64,000 nt of DNA from Bacteroidia bacterium (lineage in GTDB: Bacteria; Bacteroidota; Bacteroidia; J057), in assembly GCA_030430205.1 (NCBI GenBank), contig JAUIGE010000012.1, positions 109,097 through 173,096 of the forward strand. The letters are read 5' to 3'. The notes beneath the pieces were generated by a model. It was not told the DNA's origin. It did no database searches and saw only the letters and a program-made list of their open reading frames with translations. Both the position numbers and the translations under genes were made by a program. This document shows, piece after piece, positions 42,789 to 52,389 of this stretch (the stretch's first letter is position 1; each line of letters starts with the position of its first letter).

Positions 42789-44201
42789 TTATCTGGCAAC
42801 AACGAACTTCTGCGCACGCAGCATGCGTCCATCCTGCTCAATAGCCAGGAAGTAAGCACCCGCAGCGAGATCGCTGATGTCAGTTCTGATAACATGCTGA
42901 CCTGCAGCATATTGGCCACCACCCAATTTTTGAACCTGCATACCTGCATAGGTATAGACTGTGAATGAAAGCGATGAAGCTTTTTCCACATTTACAGATA
43001 GATAGAGAGCATGGCTCGCAGGATTGGGATAAACCTGATTGATCCTTAGAAAAGCAGGCTCATCAACGGCAGTATTGTTTCTGACATTCAGAAAGACTGT
43101 TTCATCAAAAGCAAATTCGTTATCCCAAACGCGGAATACCGTCAGATAAGGTTTTTCGCGGGCCTGGGTTACATCTGGCCACCAGCTGAAGACACCTTCT
43201 ACTTCGTTGCCATTACCTGTAGGTGTAGTCTCAAATGTTGCAGCATTTTGGGGCAAAAGCAGCGCTTCTCCATAGGCAAACATATTTACGACATCCTGCG
43301 GATTCGGGTCACTGCCCAACAGGCTCAATGTAATCCCCTGAGCGGAGTTTACAACGAGAGAAACATACCCGTTCGGGTCTCTGGGGAGGTTGCCAAAATT
43401 GCCAAACTGAGGCATACGGTTGGCACCGGGGTTGACCACGATGAACTGCATGTCACGGCGAATCTCGCCGATTTTGCTGCCATTTCGGTATTCTTCTACC
43501 AGCACAGAAGCATTGAAATTGCCAATCTGCGTTGCAATCCAGGAGATCGTGCCGGTATTGGGGTCAATGCTAAAAGGAGAAGCCACTGAATCAGGAGGTG
43601 TTGTGTACCCAGCCACATTCTGGCCAAAAGCTGTCAGAGAAGTATCCAGGCTCCAAACCAAAGAGTCTCCATCCGAATCAAAAGGAAGGGGATTGTACTG
43701 CCAGGCAGTACGGACAGGAAGGAAGATAACCGGCTCTACCAGGAAGACAGGAGTGGAGTTGGCCGCAATATTACCAAAATAGGTAAGCTGAGTCTCCAGA
43801 TACATGTTTTCACCCAGAGGGTTGGCCAGGTTCTGGATGGCTCCATTCCGGCAACAGTTCGAAAAAGAAACATGATAGGTACCTATACCCGGTAGGGTAA
43901 TGGTATCTGTAAAGGTATAAACCTCTACACCATAAGGGTAGCCCGCAAGTAATGCACCAGAAGTGGTATCCTGTGGCTGTGTATAGGTTCCGATCAGGTT
44001 ACCTGCAACTCCTTTCAGCTCAAAAATCACGGAAGTCGCCATCGGAATGCCAAATGTGTCCCTATAGGTCGTCAGGGTAACTTCATAATCGGCTCCCGTA
44101 AGTTGCCTCGCGGTGATTTCGCCTCCCATGAGGTGGGTTGCCTTAGACATGAAAGGAAAACAGAGGAGGAGGGAAAGGGTAAATAAAATTTGTTTTGTCA
44201 T
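42789..44201 (-). CDS. T9SS exoprotein of the THLMGGEI type
   Basis: 470 residues from the ATG at 44201, which starts a signal peptide (ILFTLSLLLCFPFMSKA); the 60-residue extension overlaps glycosidase sequence. The mature protein begins THLMGGEITARQLTGADYEV, typical of gliding-associated surface proteins of Bacteroidota, followed by Ig/cadherin-like strands. It ends in a type IX sorting domain (QVYPNPASHALYLSV ... GAYFLAIEQDG). Probable adhesin or matrix protein. Confidence 0.85.
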   Translation of the reverse strand: MTKQILFTLSLLLCFPFMSKATHLMGGEITARQLTGADYEVTLTTYRDTFGIPMATSVIFELKGVAGNLIGTYTQPQDTTSGALLAGYPYGVEVYTFTDTITLPGIGTYHVSFSNCCRNGAIQNLANPLGENMYLETQLTYFGNIAANSTPVFLVEPVIFLPVRTAWQYNPLPFDSDGDSLVWSLDTSLTAFGQNVAGYTTPPDSVASPFSIDPNTGTISWIATQIGNFNASVLVEEYRNGSKIGEIRRDMQFIVVNPGANRMPQFGNFGNLPRDPNGYVSLVVNSAQGITLSLLGSDPNPQDVVNMFAYGEALLLPQNAATFETTPTGNGNEVEGVFSWWPDVTQAREKPYLTVFRVWDNEFAFDETVFLNVRNNTAVDEPAFLRINQVYPNPASHALYLSVNVEKASSLSFTVYTYAGMQVQKLGGGQYAAGQHVIRTDISDLAAGAYFLAIEQDGRMLRAQKFVVAR

Positions 44202-44371
44202 ATTGTGTGGGTTGTAGATATGGAAAAAATTGCCACTAAGCCTGTTTGCATGGCCCAATGTATCAATATTCCAGGCAGCTTTGAAGCCAGCCCTCATTAA
44301 CCGTTTGATTATAAGGATGAAAGGTGGGATTTGCTTTCCTAATGGTGGTGGGATGGGAACAGTTTCGGGTA

Positions 44372-46558
44372 TTACCCACAAAATTCAAACTGTTCGCTTA
44401 AGTCTCCAAGCATAACTTCAAATGCTCCTGTTTCAGTGATCCACTTGTAGTCTCTGCCGACAAAGGACAAGTCTTTTTCCGTCAGGCTAAAATGAACCGT
44501 CTTTTCCTCTCCCGCTTCCAGGTAGATTTTTTGGAAATCTTTGAGCTTGCGCAATGCAGGGGCTATGCTGGCGATTTTGTCATGCAGATACAACTGCACA
44601 ACCTCTGTCCCGGCCCGCTCTCCGGTATTTTTAACCTGAACCCGAATCTTTAATTCCTGCCCTTGTCTGAGTTTCGCTGTGCTCAGTTTCAGATTGCTGT
44701 AAGCAAAGGAAGTGTAGCTCAGGCCAAATCCAAAAGGATAAAGCGGTCCTTCATAGACATGCCCAAAGGGGCTTTGGGTATCTGCAAACACATGGTCGTA
44801 GGGGAGGAGGTTGTGCGGATGTTTGGGGTAGCTAAATGGCAATTTCCCGCCGGGATTACAAAACCCAAAAAGGGTTTCTGCAATAACCTCTGCGCCTTCG
44901 TCGCCTGGCAGATAGGCATATATAATGCCATCCAACAAGGGCTCTATCCTGCTGAAAAGGCGTGGGCGCCCCTGAACCATAACCGCTATAATAGGCTTGC
45001 CGGTTTCGGCAAGGGCTTCTACAAGCCGAAGCTGTGCTTCGGGCAGGCTCAAATTGTCAATATTGCCATAAAACTCCGTATAGGGTTTTTCTCCCAGACA
45101 TACGACCACATAATCAGCCTCCCCGGCAAGGCTTACCGCTTCGTGCGTACTGAGGTTGGTATCAAAATTGGTTCCCAGAGAGTAAGACACCAGATCATCC
45201 CCTATCATTTCAGACACAGCTGTCAGGATGGTCTTTTTGCGTGGCGTGGCTACGCTGAGGTTGTCATTTTGCCAACTGTGGGTCCAGCCACCATTGAGGA
45301 TATGCTGGGCATGGGCAGCCATGCCTGTGAGCAGAATGCGCGCATTCTTCGGAAGAGGGAGAATATCTCCCTCGTTTTTGAGCAGGGTAATGGATTCCCG
45401 CACCGCCTGGCGGCTGACTTCAGCTCTTTCCTCACTGCCAAATGACAAATAATGGCTCTCCTCAAACATCGTTTGTTTAAACAGCCCCAATTGAAATTTC
45501 ATGTTGAGAATCCTTTTCACGGACTCATCTATGCGAGCTTCGCTTATCTGTCCGCTGCGGACCAGAGAAAGCAGCTTTTCGTAAAAAGACAGATCATCCG
45601 GCACCATACTCATATCAATTCCAGCCTCTATAGCCATTTTCACAGCATCTTCCTGGTTTTTCGCTACCCGATGGTATTCGTGCAAATACTGAATATCCTT
45701 CCAGTCACTCAGGACTACGCCTTTGAATCCCATTTCTCCCCGCAGCACCTCTGTGAGCAGATAGGGATCTGAATGAACCGGGATTCCGTTGATCTGGCCT
45801 GAATTGACCATGATGCTGGCTGTGCCAGCCTCTATAGCCGCCTGAAAAGGCGGCAGGAAGATCTCCCGGAGCTGCCGCTCCGGTATCCAGGCTGGCGTCC
45901 TGTCTTTGCCGCTCAGCGGCGCTCCATAGCCCACAAAGTGTTTGAGGCAGGCGGCAGCCTGCTGGGGGCCATGAAGGGATTCTCCCTGATAGCCTTTCAC
46001 CGTCGCCTTCCCCATCTCGCTGGCGAGCTGCACATCCTCTCCAAATGTCTCCCAATGGCGGGGCCATAAGGGGTTTCTCGCTATATCGAGGGAGGGGGAA
46101 AAATTCCAGGGAATGCCTGCAGCCCGGGTTTCACTTGCACTGATTTGGGCTATTTTATGGACCAGCTCGCGGTTCCAGCTCGCCGCCTGGGCGATAGGCT
46201 GAGGAAATAAAGTGGCTCCGTAGACATAATTGGCTCCATGTATGGAGTCAATGCCATATAAAATCGGGATTTTGGTCTTTCCCTGGCTAGAAAGTTCCTG
46301 AAGGGAGCTAACAAGATCGCGCCACTCCCTCACCGTAATATCATCCTGGGGTGTATTTAGGACAGAACCGATCTGGTAGCGGCTCAGGTATTCTGGCCTT
46401 TTGATTCGAAAAGGTCGAAGGGCTTTACCTTGCTGATCTGTTTCGAGCAGGGAAGTAATGGTGATTTGGGTCATTTGACCCACTTTTTGTTCAAGAGACA
46501 ATTGAGAGAGAAGGCGATCTACCTGAGATTCTGCTTTGACAATAAGGGGATTTGACAT
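44372..46558 (-). CDS. bglX: Beta-glucosidase, glycoside hydrolase family 3
   Basis: 728 residues. N-terminal GH3 barrel with LLSQLSLEQKVGQMTQI, IPILYGIDSIHGANYV, ETFGEDVQLASEMG and the nucleophile Asp in VVLSDWKDIQ. The C-terminal sandwich and fibronectin-like domain end in YPFGFGLSYTSFAYS. No signal peptide is visible, so it may work in the cytoplasm or leave by another route. It probably removes glucose from oligosaccharides produced by secreted glycosidases such as 38061-40640. Confidence 0.93.
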   Translation of the reverse strand: MSNPLIVKAESQVDRLLSQLSLEQKVGQMTQITITSLLETDQQGKALRPFRIKRPEYLSRYQIGSVLNTPQDDITVREWRDLVSSLQELSSQGKTKIPILYGIDSIHGANYVYGATLFPQPIAQAASWNRELVHKIAQISASETRAAGIPWNFSPSLDIARNPLWPRHWETFGEDVQLASEMGKATVKGYQGESLHGPQQAAACLKHFVGYGAPLSGKDRTPAWIPERQLREIFLPPFQAAIEAGTASIMVNSGQINGIPVHSDPYLLTEVLRGEMGFKGVVLSDWKDIQYLHEYHRVAKNQEDAVKMAIEAGIDMSMVPDDLSFYEKLLSLVRSGQISEARIDESVKRILNMKFQLGLFKQTMFEESHYLSFGSEERAEVSRQAVRESITLLKNEGDILPLPKNARILLTGMAAHAQHILNGGWTHSWQNDNLSVATPRKKTILTAVSEMIGDDLVSYSLGTNFDTNLSTHEAVSLAGEADYVVVCLGEKPYTEFYGNIDNLSLPEAQLRLVEALAETGKPIIAVMVQGRPRLFSRIEPLLDGIIYAYLPGDEGAEVIAETLFGFCNPGGKLPFSYPKHPHNLLPYDHVFADTQSPFGHVYEGPLYPFGFGLSYTSFAYSNLKLSTAKLRQGQELKIRVQVKNTGERAGTEVVQLYLHDKIASIAPALRKLKDFQKIYLEAGEEKTVHFSLTEKDLSFVGRDYKWITETGAFEVMLGDLSEQFEFCG

Positions 46559-46657
46559 GATTCTATCCAGCTTTTAGTGCTTTGCCCTCACTACGCAAAA
46601 TCTTTACCACTTTTCGGCTAATCCCAATTGTCCGTAAATTTATTTATTGAAAAAAAA

Positions 46658-46679
46658 GCGCCAGACCGAAGCCTGGCGC
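46658..46679 (-). terminator. Terminator of the PP2C gene
   Basis: GCGCCAG (46658-46664) pairs with CTGGCGC (46673-46679). The minus-strand reading ends in a run of seven T, 29 bases after the phosphatase stop. Confidence 0.88.
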
Positions 46680-46707
46680 ATAAAGGATTGGATGTGTATC
46701 AATTATG

Positions 46708-49245
46708 TTAAATCCCCATATCCTGCAATTTCTGAATTGCTGGTTGGTAGGATCTTTTGGCGGCGATCTTTATGGCAGCAATAGCATTGTTACGATCTAT
46801 TGGATTATTGGTTTCCAGCAGATAAACCCCATATAGATAATACCCACCTGTGTATTCATTTTTCTTGGAAAGGCTGGCATATTCCAATGCTTTTTCCAGG
46901 TCCTTTTCCATGGCTTTTCCATTGTGATACAAGACCGCAAGCATATAATACCCTTCTCCATCGATAGATGGGCCTGCCTGCTCTATATACTCTATGGCGC
47001 GCTGTGATTCAAATGCCGATCCGCTTTTGGCTGCCTTACGGAAAAGGTTTTTTCCGCTTTCAAGCGATTTTTGCTGGGCCTCCATGCTGGAGAAAACTGC
47101 GGTACCTCCGCCCGCCATGCGGGCACTCACTCCGCCACGCGTAGGCGTGGTAGCACTTACCGGAACGGCTGTTTCCGCCAGGAAGGAGCCACCAGGACCC
47201 GTTTGCTTGCCGCTATTGGCAGCGAGGGCGGGAGTAGAGTTGGGCGCAGAAGTGCGCTGGCTGGAGGCTGCGTCAGTCGCTGGGGCAGTGTTTGCCGGAA
47301 CAGCCGTACTGTTGCTGGCAATGGGCTCCGCTGTGCGGGCATTCGCAGGCTGGAGGCCCCGGCTTGCAGTTTCTGCACCTTCGGAGGTGGCAGCATCCTC
47401 AGGCTGGGTTTCTGTGGTTGCCACCACTGGCTCAAAACATTTGGTTTGTGCTGCGAACAGCACATCATCTTTTTGCAATTGGCTGGCGAAGCCTGAGGCT
47501 TCTGTGAAGAATAGCTCTGCTTCCGCAGTAGCGCCTGTATTACACAGTTCCTGTGCTTTAGCCAATAGTTGCTCGAAGGCCTGCGGTGCTGGTGTATTAT
47601 TCATAACTTCCTCGCAAAGGATGATCTTTTTATTGATCTCTGTAGTTCCAAGCGAGTCTACCAATTCACCATAATTGAGCAGGATATTCCTTAAATATTC
47701 TTTTGCTCTCCAATGGCTAGGGTACTGTCCTTGATTCCTCATTTCTTGTTCTGCCATAGCCATAAGACTGAGCATTTTCTGTTCTTTCAGTCCTTCAATT
47801 TTTTCTTCAGCCAGTGAGCGTAATCTTTGGGCTTCGGCTATTTCTCCATCAGATTTCTCTATTTGAGCCAGTTTCATCGCACTATCAGCAGCCTGAATGG
47901 CCTGTTGGTAATTGCCTGCATCCAGATCCCCCTGGGCATCTGTCAGGTACTGCTGATAGGTAGTTTTCCAGGAATTGGAACTACTGAATAACTGGAAATC
48001 CCTATCGCTTTGAAAAAGCCAGATAATAGCCACAAAGGCCAGCAGAACTATAGAAACCAGAACCGCAGGTACGAGAATGGCATTTCTGTCTTTCTCTTCT
48101 CTTGCAGGGGGCGGAGGAACACTTGCGGCAGGTTCTTCTTCGGTATATTCTTCTTGTTGATTCATTTTTTCTTCTCTGGCGTGTTTATTCAACCTGTCGA
48201 AAACAGTCTGGGTAGTAGGCGTGGCATCTACATCCTCCTCCTTTTCACTTTCGTGAACATGCAATTTTCCTAATTGATCCAAAACAGAGTGCTCCTCCAT
48301 CTGGCTGTCTTCAATTTGGGCAAAAACCGTATTTTCTTCTGCATCCACCTCCATCGGTGGTTCTTCTACATCATCTACCAAAAGATAGTCATCGTCTTCT
48401 TCTATCATGGTAGCAGAAGCGATACTTGCCTGCTCAAAGCCTGGGACGGCTTCCTGGCTTTTTTCGCCCAATTGAACGACATAGGCTGAGAAATTATCAT
48501 TGCTATTCCCTTTGCAAAGAGAATAAATCTCCTGGCTGATGTCCTCTGCATTGAATTCACCGCTAAAAAGCGTTTGCAATTCATTGTCATTCACTTCTTC
48601 CAACACACCATCTGAACACAGCATGAAAAAGTCTCCGGATTCTATATCATCTGCGGGAATAAAATGCACATCCAAATCGGTAGCTTCCTCGGTTCCTTTA
48701 ATCACCCGCAAAACGACATTTCGTCTGGGATGATAGCGGGCAGCAGCCTCCGTGATCTCGCCCTGCTCAATGAGGTCATTGACGAGTGAGTGGTCACGTG
48801 TCTTGTAAAGGATCTCTCCTTTGCGGAAGTGATACACCCGTGTATCGCCAATCCAGGCGATCATGGCACCATGATCATCCAGATAAAGCAATGCAAGGGT
48901 AGTGCCCATGCCCCGGCTGTCAGGATGTGCCTTCAGGTAGTTGGAAAAAGCCTCTTCCACACGGATCAGCGCTGCGCTGAGGTAGCCGTAGGTGACTTGT
49001 CCGCTGGGCGGGAAGGTGTCAATATACTTGGCAAATTGAGCGACAGCCAACTGAGAGGCGATTTCACCTTTTTGCTCTCCACCCACGCCGTCGCATATCA
49101 TGTATAGGCCGGGGAGGTTGGGAATAGACTCAGCGACAGTGCTGTCAATCTGTGCATTGTCAAGAAGAGGATAGATAAAGTCCTCATTCTTAAATCTGCC
49201 GCCTTTTTCATGTAAGGCGCTGTTTTGCTGGATGCGGATTTTCAT
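46708..49245 (-). CDS. Membrane PP2C-type phosphatase with Sel1 repeats
   Basis: 845 residues. Residues 1-260 are a PP2C domain with all metal-site motifs: KNEDFI, MICDGVGGEQKGE, MGTTLALLYL, IGDTRVYH, LCSDGVLEEV and SNDNFSAY. After an acidic linker comes one membrane helix (about 405-425, ILVPAVLVSIVLLAFVAIIW). Then follow a coiled region, an Ala/Thr/Pro-rich linker and Sel1-like repeats at the end (YYMLAVLYHNGKAMEKDLEKA). The phosphatase is cytosolic and the repeats lie across the membrane. Divergent from the GrpE-like/Hsp70 operon with a 217-bp shared regulatory gap. Confidence 0.9.
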   Translation of the reverse strand: MKIRIQQNSALHEKGGRFKNEDFIYPLLDNAQIDSTVAESIPNLPGLYMICDGVGGEQKGEIASQLAVAQFAKYIDTFPPSGQVTYGYLSAALIRVEEAFSNYLKAHPDSRGMGTTLALLYLDDHGAMIAWIGDTRVYHFRKGEILYKTRDHSLVNDLIEQGEITEAAARYHPRRNVVLRVIKGTEEATDLDVHFIPADDIESGDFFMLCSDGVLEEVNDNELQTLFSGEFNAEDISQEIYSLCKGNSNDNFSAYVVQLGEKSQEAVPGFEQASIASATMIEEDDDYLLVDDVEEPPMEVDAEENTVFAQIEDSQMEEHSVLDQLGKLHVHESEKEEDVDATPTTQTVFDRLNKHAREEKMNQQEEYTEEEPAASVPPPPAREEKDRNAILVPAVLVSIVLLAFVAIIWLFQSDRDFQLFSSSNSWKTTYQQYLTDAQGDLDAGNYQQAIQAADSAMKLAQIEKSDGEIAEAQRLRSLAEEKIEGLKEQKMLSLMAMAEQEMRNQGQYPSHWRAKEYLRNILLNYGELVDSLGTTEINKKIILCEEVMNNTPAPQAFEQLLAKAQELCNTGATAEAELFFTEASGFASQLQKDDVLFAAQTKCFEPVVATTETQPEDAATSEGAETASRGLQPANARTAEPIASNSTAVPANTAPATDAASSQRTSAPNSTPALAANSGKQTGPGGSFLAETAVPVSATTPTRGGVSARMAGGGTAVFSSMEAQQKSLESGKNLFRKAAKSGSAFESQRAIEYIEQAGPSIDGEGYYMLAVLYHNGKAMEKDLEKALEYASLSKKNEYTGGYYLYGVYLLETNNPIDRNNAIAAIKIAAKRSYQPAIQKLQDMGI

Positions 49246-49462
49246 GGATCGTCTTGAATTTGGAAGTCAATTTGAGGTCAGGCTAAATCAATCGAATATT
49301 TGATCAATTAAAATATCTACTCACAAATGTACTTCAAGAAAAGATTTTTTTCGCTTAATCGCCAAAAATTTTGCCAATTTTGAGGGCTTTGGGCTTTTTT
49401 TCTTAGCAAAAGGAGTAAGATTACACACTTTCAGGTAAATTAAGCATATAAATCCTGTTCTA

Positions 49463-49792
49463 ATGAAAGACAATGCTTCCTTAGAAATCCTCCTTCGGAT
49501 AATCAATCAGTGCTATGAGCTGGAAAAGAAATTGGCCACTTCGCCAGAAGCGAAGAGCCTGAATCGAAACCTGAAACGAATCAAAACGGGATTCGAGGAA
49601 CTTGGTCTATTTATGGAGGTTCCCATTGGAGAAAGCTATGACGAAACACGCACCGATTGTGAGGCCTCCATTGCCGGAGAGGGGGTAGAAAACCTTTTTA
49701 TCAGGGAAGTCATCAAGCCCATTATTTACCAGGAAAGGGATGGAATAAAACAAATTGTTCAGCGAGGCGTAGTGATTGCGGAAGCAAACTAA
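49463..49792 (+). CDS. Mini GrpE-like nucleotide exchange factor
   Basis: 109 residues. The C-terminal half has the GrpE beta-domain pattern: LGLFMEVPIGESYDETRTDC, then IREVIKPIIYQERDGIKQIV and RGVVIAEAN. The long N-terminal coiled coil of GrpE (protein length near 190) is reduced to about 45 residues. It ends 21 bases before an Hsp70 gene, so it is very probably that chaperone's private exchange factor. Function inferred from pattern and context. Confidence 0.72.
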   Translation: MKDNASLEILLRIINQCYELEKKLATSPEAKSLNRNLKRIKTGFEELGLFMEVPIGESYDETRTDCEASIAGEGVENLFIREVIKPIIYQERDGIKQIVQRGVVIAEAN

Positions 49793-49813
49793 GCACAACG
49801 CGTCAAACTTTAA

Positions 49814-52303
49814 ATGATCATGATAAATTTCGGTATAGACCTGGGAACCACCAATTCATCCATCGCAAAATTTGATAAGGGAAGGGTAGAGGTGTTTAAA
49901 AATCCGATAGGATTGAAAGAAAGCCTTCCCTCAGTGGTAGCTTTCCGCAAAGGTAAAATCATTGTGGGAGAAAAAGCCCGCGAACTGCTTCTAAAAGCTA
50001 CTGATAGTGTTTTTGGAGGCTTTAAGCGAAAAATGGGGACCAGCGAAAGCTATTATATTTCTGAGTTGGATGAAAAAAAGAGCCCTGCCGAACTTTCCTC
50101 TTTGGTACTCAAAGAATTGAAAAACTTCATCCACACAGGCGAAAAGCCCACTTCCGCAGTGATCACCATTCCGGCTTCTTTTGATACCATCCAATCCAAT
50201 GCCACCAAGCAGGCAGGCCAACTCGCAGGCTTTGAGCAAGTGGTATTGCTACAGGAGCCCATCGCAGCGAGTTTGGCCTATGCCAACAAAGAAGATGATG
50301 AGGCTCTGTTTAAAGAAGGCCAATGGCTGGTCTACGACCTGGGAGGAGGTACCTTTGACGTGGCGCTGGTGCAGATTCGCGAAGGCGAAATGAAGGTCCT
50401 GGACCATGAAGGAGATAATTTCCTGGGAGGAAATGATTTTGACCAATTGATGGTCGAACAGCTCATCATCCCCTACCTGGAAAAAGTGGGTACTTTCAAC
50501 AAGCTGCATACAGAGATGAAAAGCGCCAAAGGGCGGTATAATCGATTGTACCATCGCCTCAGGCTGTTGGCTGAAGAGGTCAAAATGCAGTTGTCCGGAA
50601 AAGAGGAAGCAGAGTTGGAGTTTGAAACCATAGATGATGCAGGAAAGGAGATCGAAGCCCTTTTGACAATCAGCAAATCGCAGTTTGAGGCGCTTATTCA
50701 GCCTCAGATTGACAGGACAATTGAAATGAGCCAGGCGATTTTGGATAGAAATGGCATCGAAAAAACTGCTTTGAGTTATGTGCTGATGGTGGGGGGCTCT
50801 ACTTATATACCATTCGTGCGGAGCAGGGTGGGGGAAAAGCTGGAAGTGCCTATCAATACAAATATTGACCCTACTACAGCGGTAGCTGTGGGGGCGGCAT
50901 TTTATGCCGGTAGCCAACGGGACAAATCGAAAAAACAAGCTGAAAAATCCAGCGAAGAGATCGGGCTACAGGTAAAGACGGCCTATCAAAAGGCAAGTCA
51001 GGAAGAGGAGGAATATTTTACAGCCAAATTTGAAGGAGCCTGGCAAACACTTTCTTACCGTATCACCCGCCAGGATGGCGGCTATGACAGCGGATTGAAA
51101 CCGCTGAAAGCACAAATCAGCGAGTATCTCCCGCTGCTCAAAGACAGCTTTAACCTCTTTGATTTCCATATTTATGACATCCTCGGCAATGAAGTCCCTA
51201 CCGATGTAGGAGAGATAGGCATCACCCAGGGACGCTACAGCGTTGCGGGCCAGCCGCTACCCAATGACATCTGCCTCGAAGTTGACAACTTTGAGTTGGG
51301 AAGCACAGCCCTTGAATTGGTTTTCCCCAAAAATGCCATTCTCCCCCTCAAAAAGACACTGACCAAACACGTCACACGCACCATCGCCAAAGGCAGTTCA
51401 CAACGCCTGACCATCCATGTTTTGGAGGGCCCGGTTTCAGCCTTACCGGCTGCCAATCAGCCCATTGGCTATATTTCTATTTCAGGTACGGAACTTCAGC
51501 GCGACCTTTTAAAAGGATCAGATATTGAAGTAGAGCTTGAAATGTCAGAATCCAGGGATCTGAAAATCACGGCTTACCTGCTCATGACCGATCAGGAATA
51601 TGAAAACGTTTTCACCCCTTCAGAACGCCATGTAAGCGTGCATCGCTTATTGGAAGAGCTGGAGATGCTTGTAGATAAACTGGGAAAAGAAGTAGAGGAA
51701 GCACAGGAACTTGAAAATTACGAGACAGCCCGTGAGCTATTGGACGTAGAGCAAAATCTGCTGGAGCTGATTGACCAGGTGAAGGCCATGTCAGAAGATG
51801 ATGTGACAGATGACAAATTTCAGATCGAAGACCAAAAGCGCAAATTCGCGATCCAAATAGACAGCCTGACCCGTGAAAAACACATCACCAAAGTGAAAAT
51901 GGAGTATTTCGATGCAAAACGAGATATCGAGTACACCATGCAGCACTACAGTCCTACAGAATCTGAAGAGCGGGAATTGCAGCGTATGCTGAAGCAGGAA
52001 AAAGAGTTCCTGGCGACAAATAGTCGCCTGCGAATCAAAGAAATCATTGATTTCTTTGCAGATCTGGGCTGGCGCATCCGCACCCGGGACCCGCAGTACC
52101 TGCGGATGATCTTTGCCTACCTGGCGTCCCGCCAGGATGAGTTCAGCAATCCCCAGCGCGGAGGCGAGCTCATAGATCAAGGCTATGATGCCATAGACGA
52201 TGAAGATTGGGATCGCTTAAAGCTTCACATCAATCAGCTCTCTGGTCTGTTGCCCAATGCTGTCAGGAACGATATGTTCAGAGGTGGGACGGGGATTGGA
52301 TAA
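49814..52303 (+). CDS. Long Hsp70-family chaperone
   Basis: 829 residues, against about 640 for DnaK. The actin-like ATPase is complete: FGIDLGTTNSSIAKF, VYDLGGGTFDVALV and VLMVGGSTYIPFVRSRV. The substrate-binding part is divergent: after residue 375 comes a long region without the usual DnaK SBD signature, then a helical C-terminal stretch (about 600-829) with coiled coil and GWRIRTRDPQYLRMIFAYLA. The charged EEVD-like tail is absent. Operonic with the mini-GrpE; no DnaJ partner is present in the window. A specialised chaperone or regulator is likely. Confidence 0.88.
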   Translation: MIMINFGIDLGTTNSSIAKFDKGRVEVFKNPIGLKESLPSVVAFRKGKIIVGEKARELLLKATDSVFGGFKRKMGTSESYYISELDEKKSPAELSSLVLKELKNFIHTGEKPTSAVITIPASFDTIQSNATKQAGQLAGFEQVVLLQEPIAASLAYANKEDDEALFKEGQWLVYDLGGGTFDVALVQIREGEMKVLDHEGDNFLGGNDFDQLMVEQLIIPYLEKVGTFNKLHTEMKSAKGRYNRLYHRLRLLAEEVKMQLSGKEEAELEFETIDDAGKEIEALLTISKSQFEALIQPQIDRTIEMSQAILDRNGIEKTALSYVLMVGGSTYIPFVRSRVGEKLEVPINTNIDPTTAVAVGAAFYAGSQRDKSKKQAEKSSEEIGLQVKTAYQKASQEEEEYFTAKFEGAWQTLSYRITRQDGGYDSGLKPLKAQISEYLPLLKDSFNLFDFHIYDILGNEVPTDVGEIGITQGRYSVAGQPLPNDICLEVDNFELGSTALELVFPKNAILPLKKTLTKHVTRTIAKGSSQRLTIHVLEGPVSALPAANQPIGYISISGTELQRDLLKGSDIEVELEMSESRDLKITAYLLMTDQEYENVFTPSERHVSVHRLLEELEMLVDKLGKEVEEAQELENYETARELLDVEQNLLELIDQVKAMSEDDVTDDKFQIEDQKRKFAIQIDSLTREKHITKVKMEYFDAKRDIEYTMQHYSPTESEERELQRMLKQEKEFLATNSRLRIKEIIDFFADLGWRIRTRDPQYLRMIFAYLASRQDEFSNPQRGGELIDQGYDAIDDEDWDRLKLHINQLSGLLPNAVRNDMFRGGTGIG

Positions 52304-52328
52304 TTTTAAGAGGAACTTTGATTTACTG

Positions 52329-52360
52329 TTTGCTAATTAAATGTACATTTTTTAGCTTTG
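52329..52360 (+). promoter_or_regulatory. Bacteroidota-type promoter of the R-M genes
   Basis: A -33 box TTTG (52329-52332) and a -7 box TAGCTTTG (52353-52360) are separated by 20 bp, close to the TTTG-N19-TAnnTTTG consensus. Transcription would start near 52366, about 25 bases before the methylase ATG. Confidence 0.7.
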
Positions 52361-52389
52361 TGTATAAGGTTGTATAATCTTTTATATAA

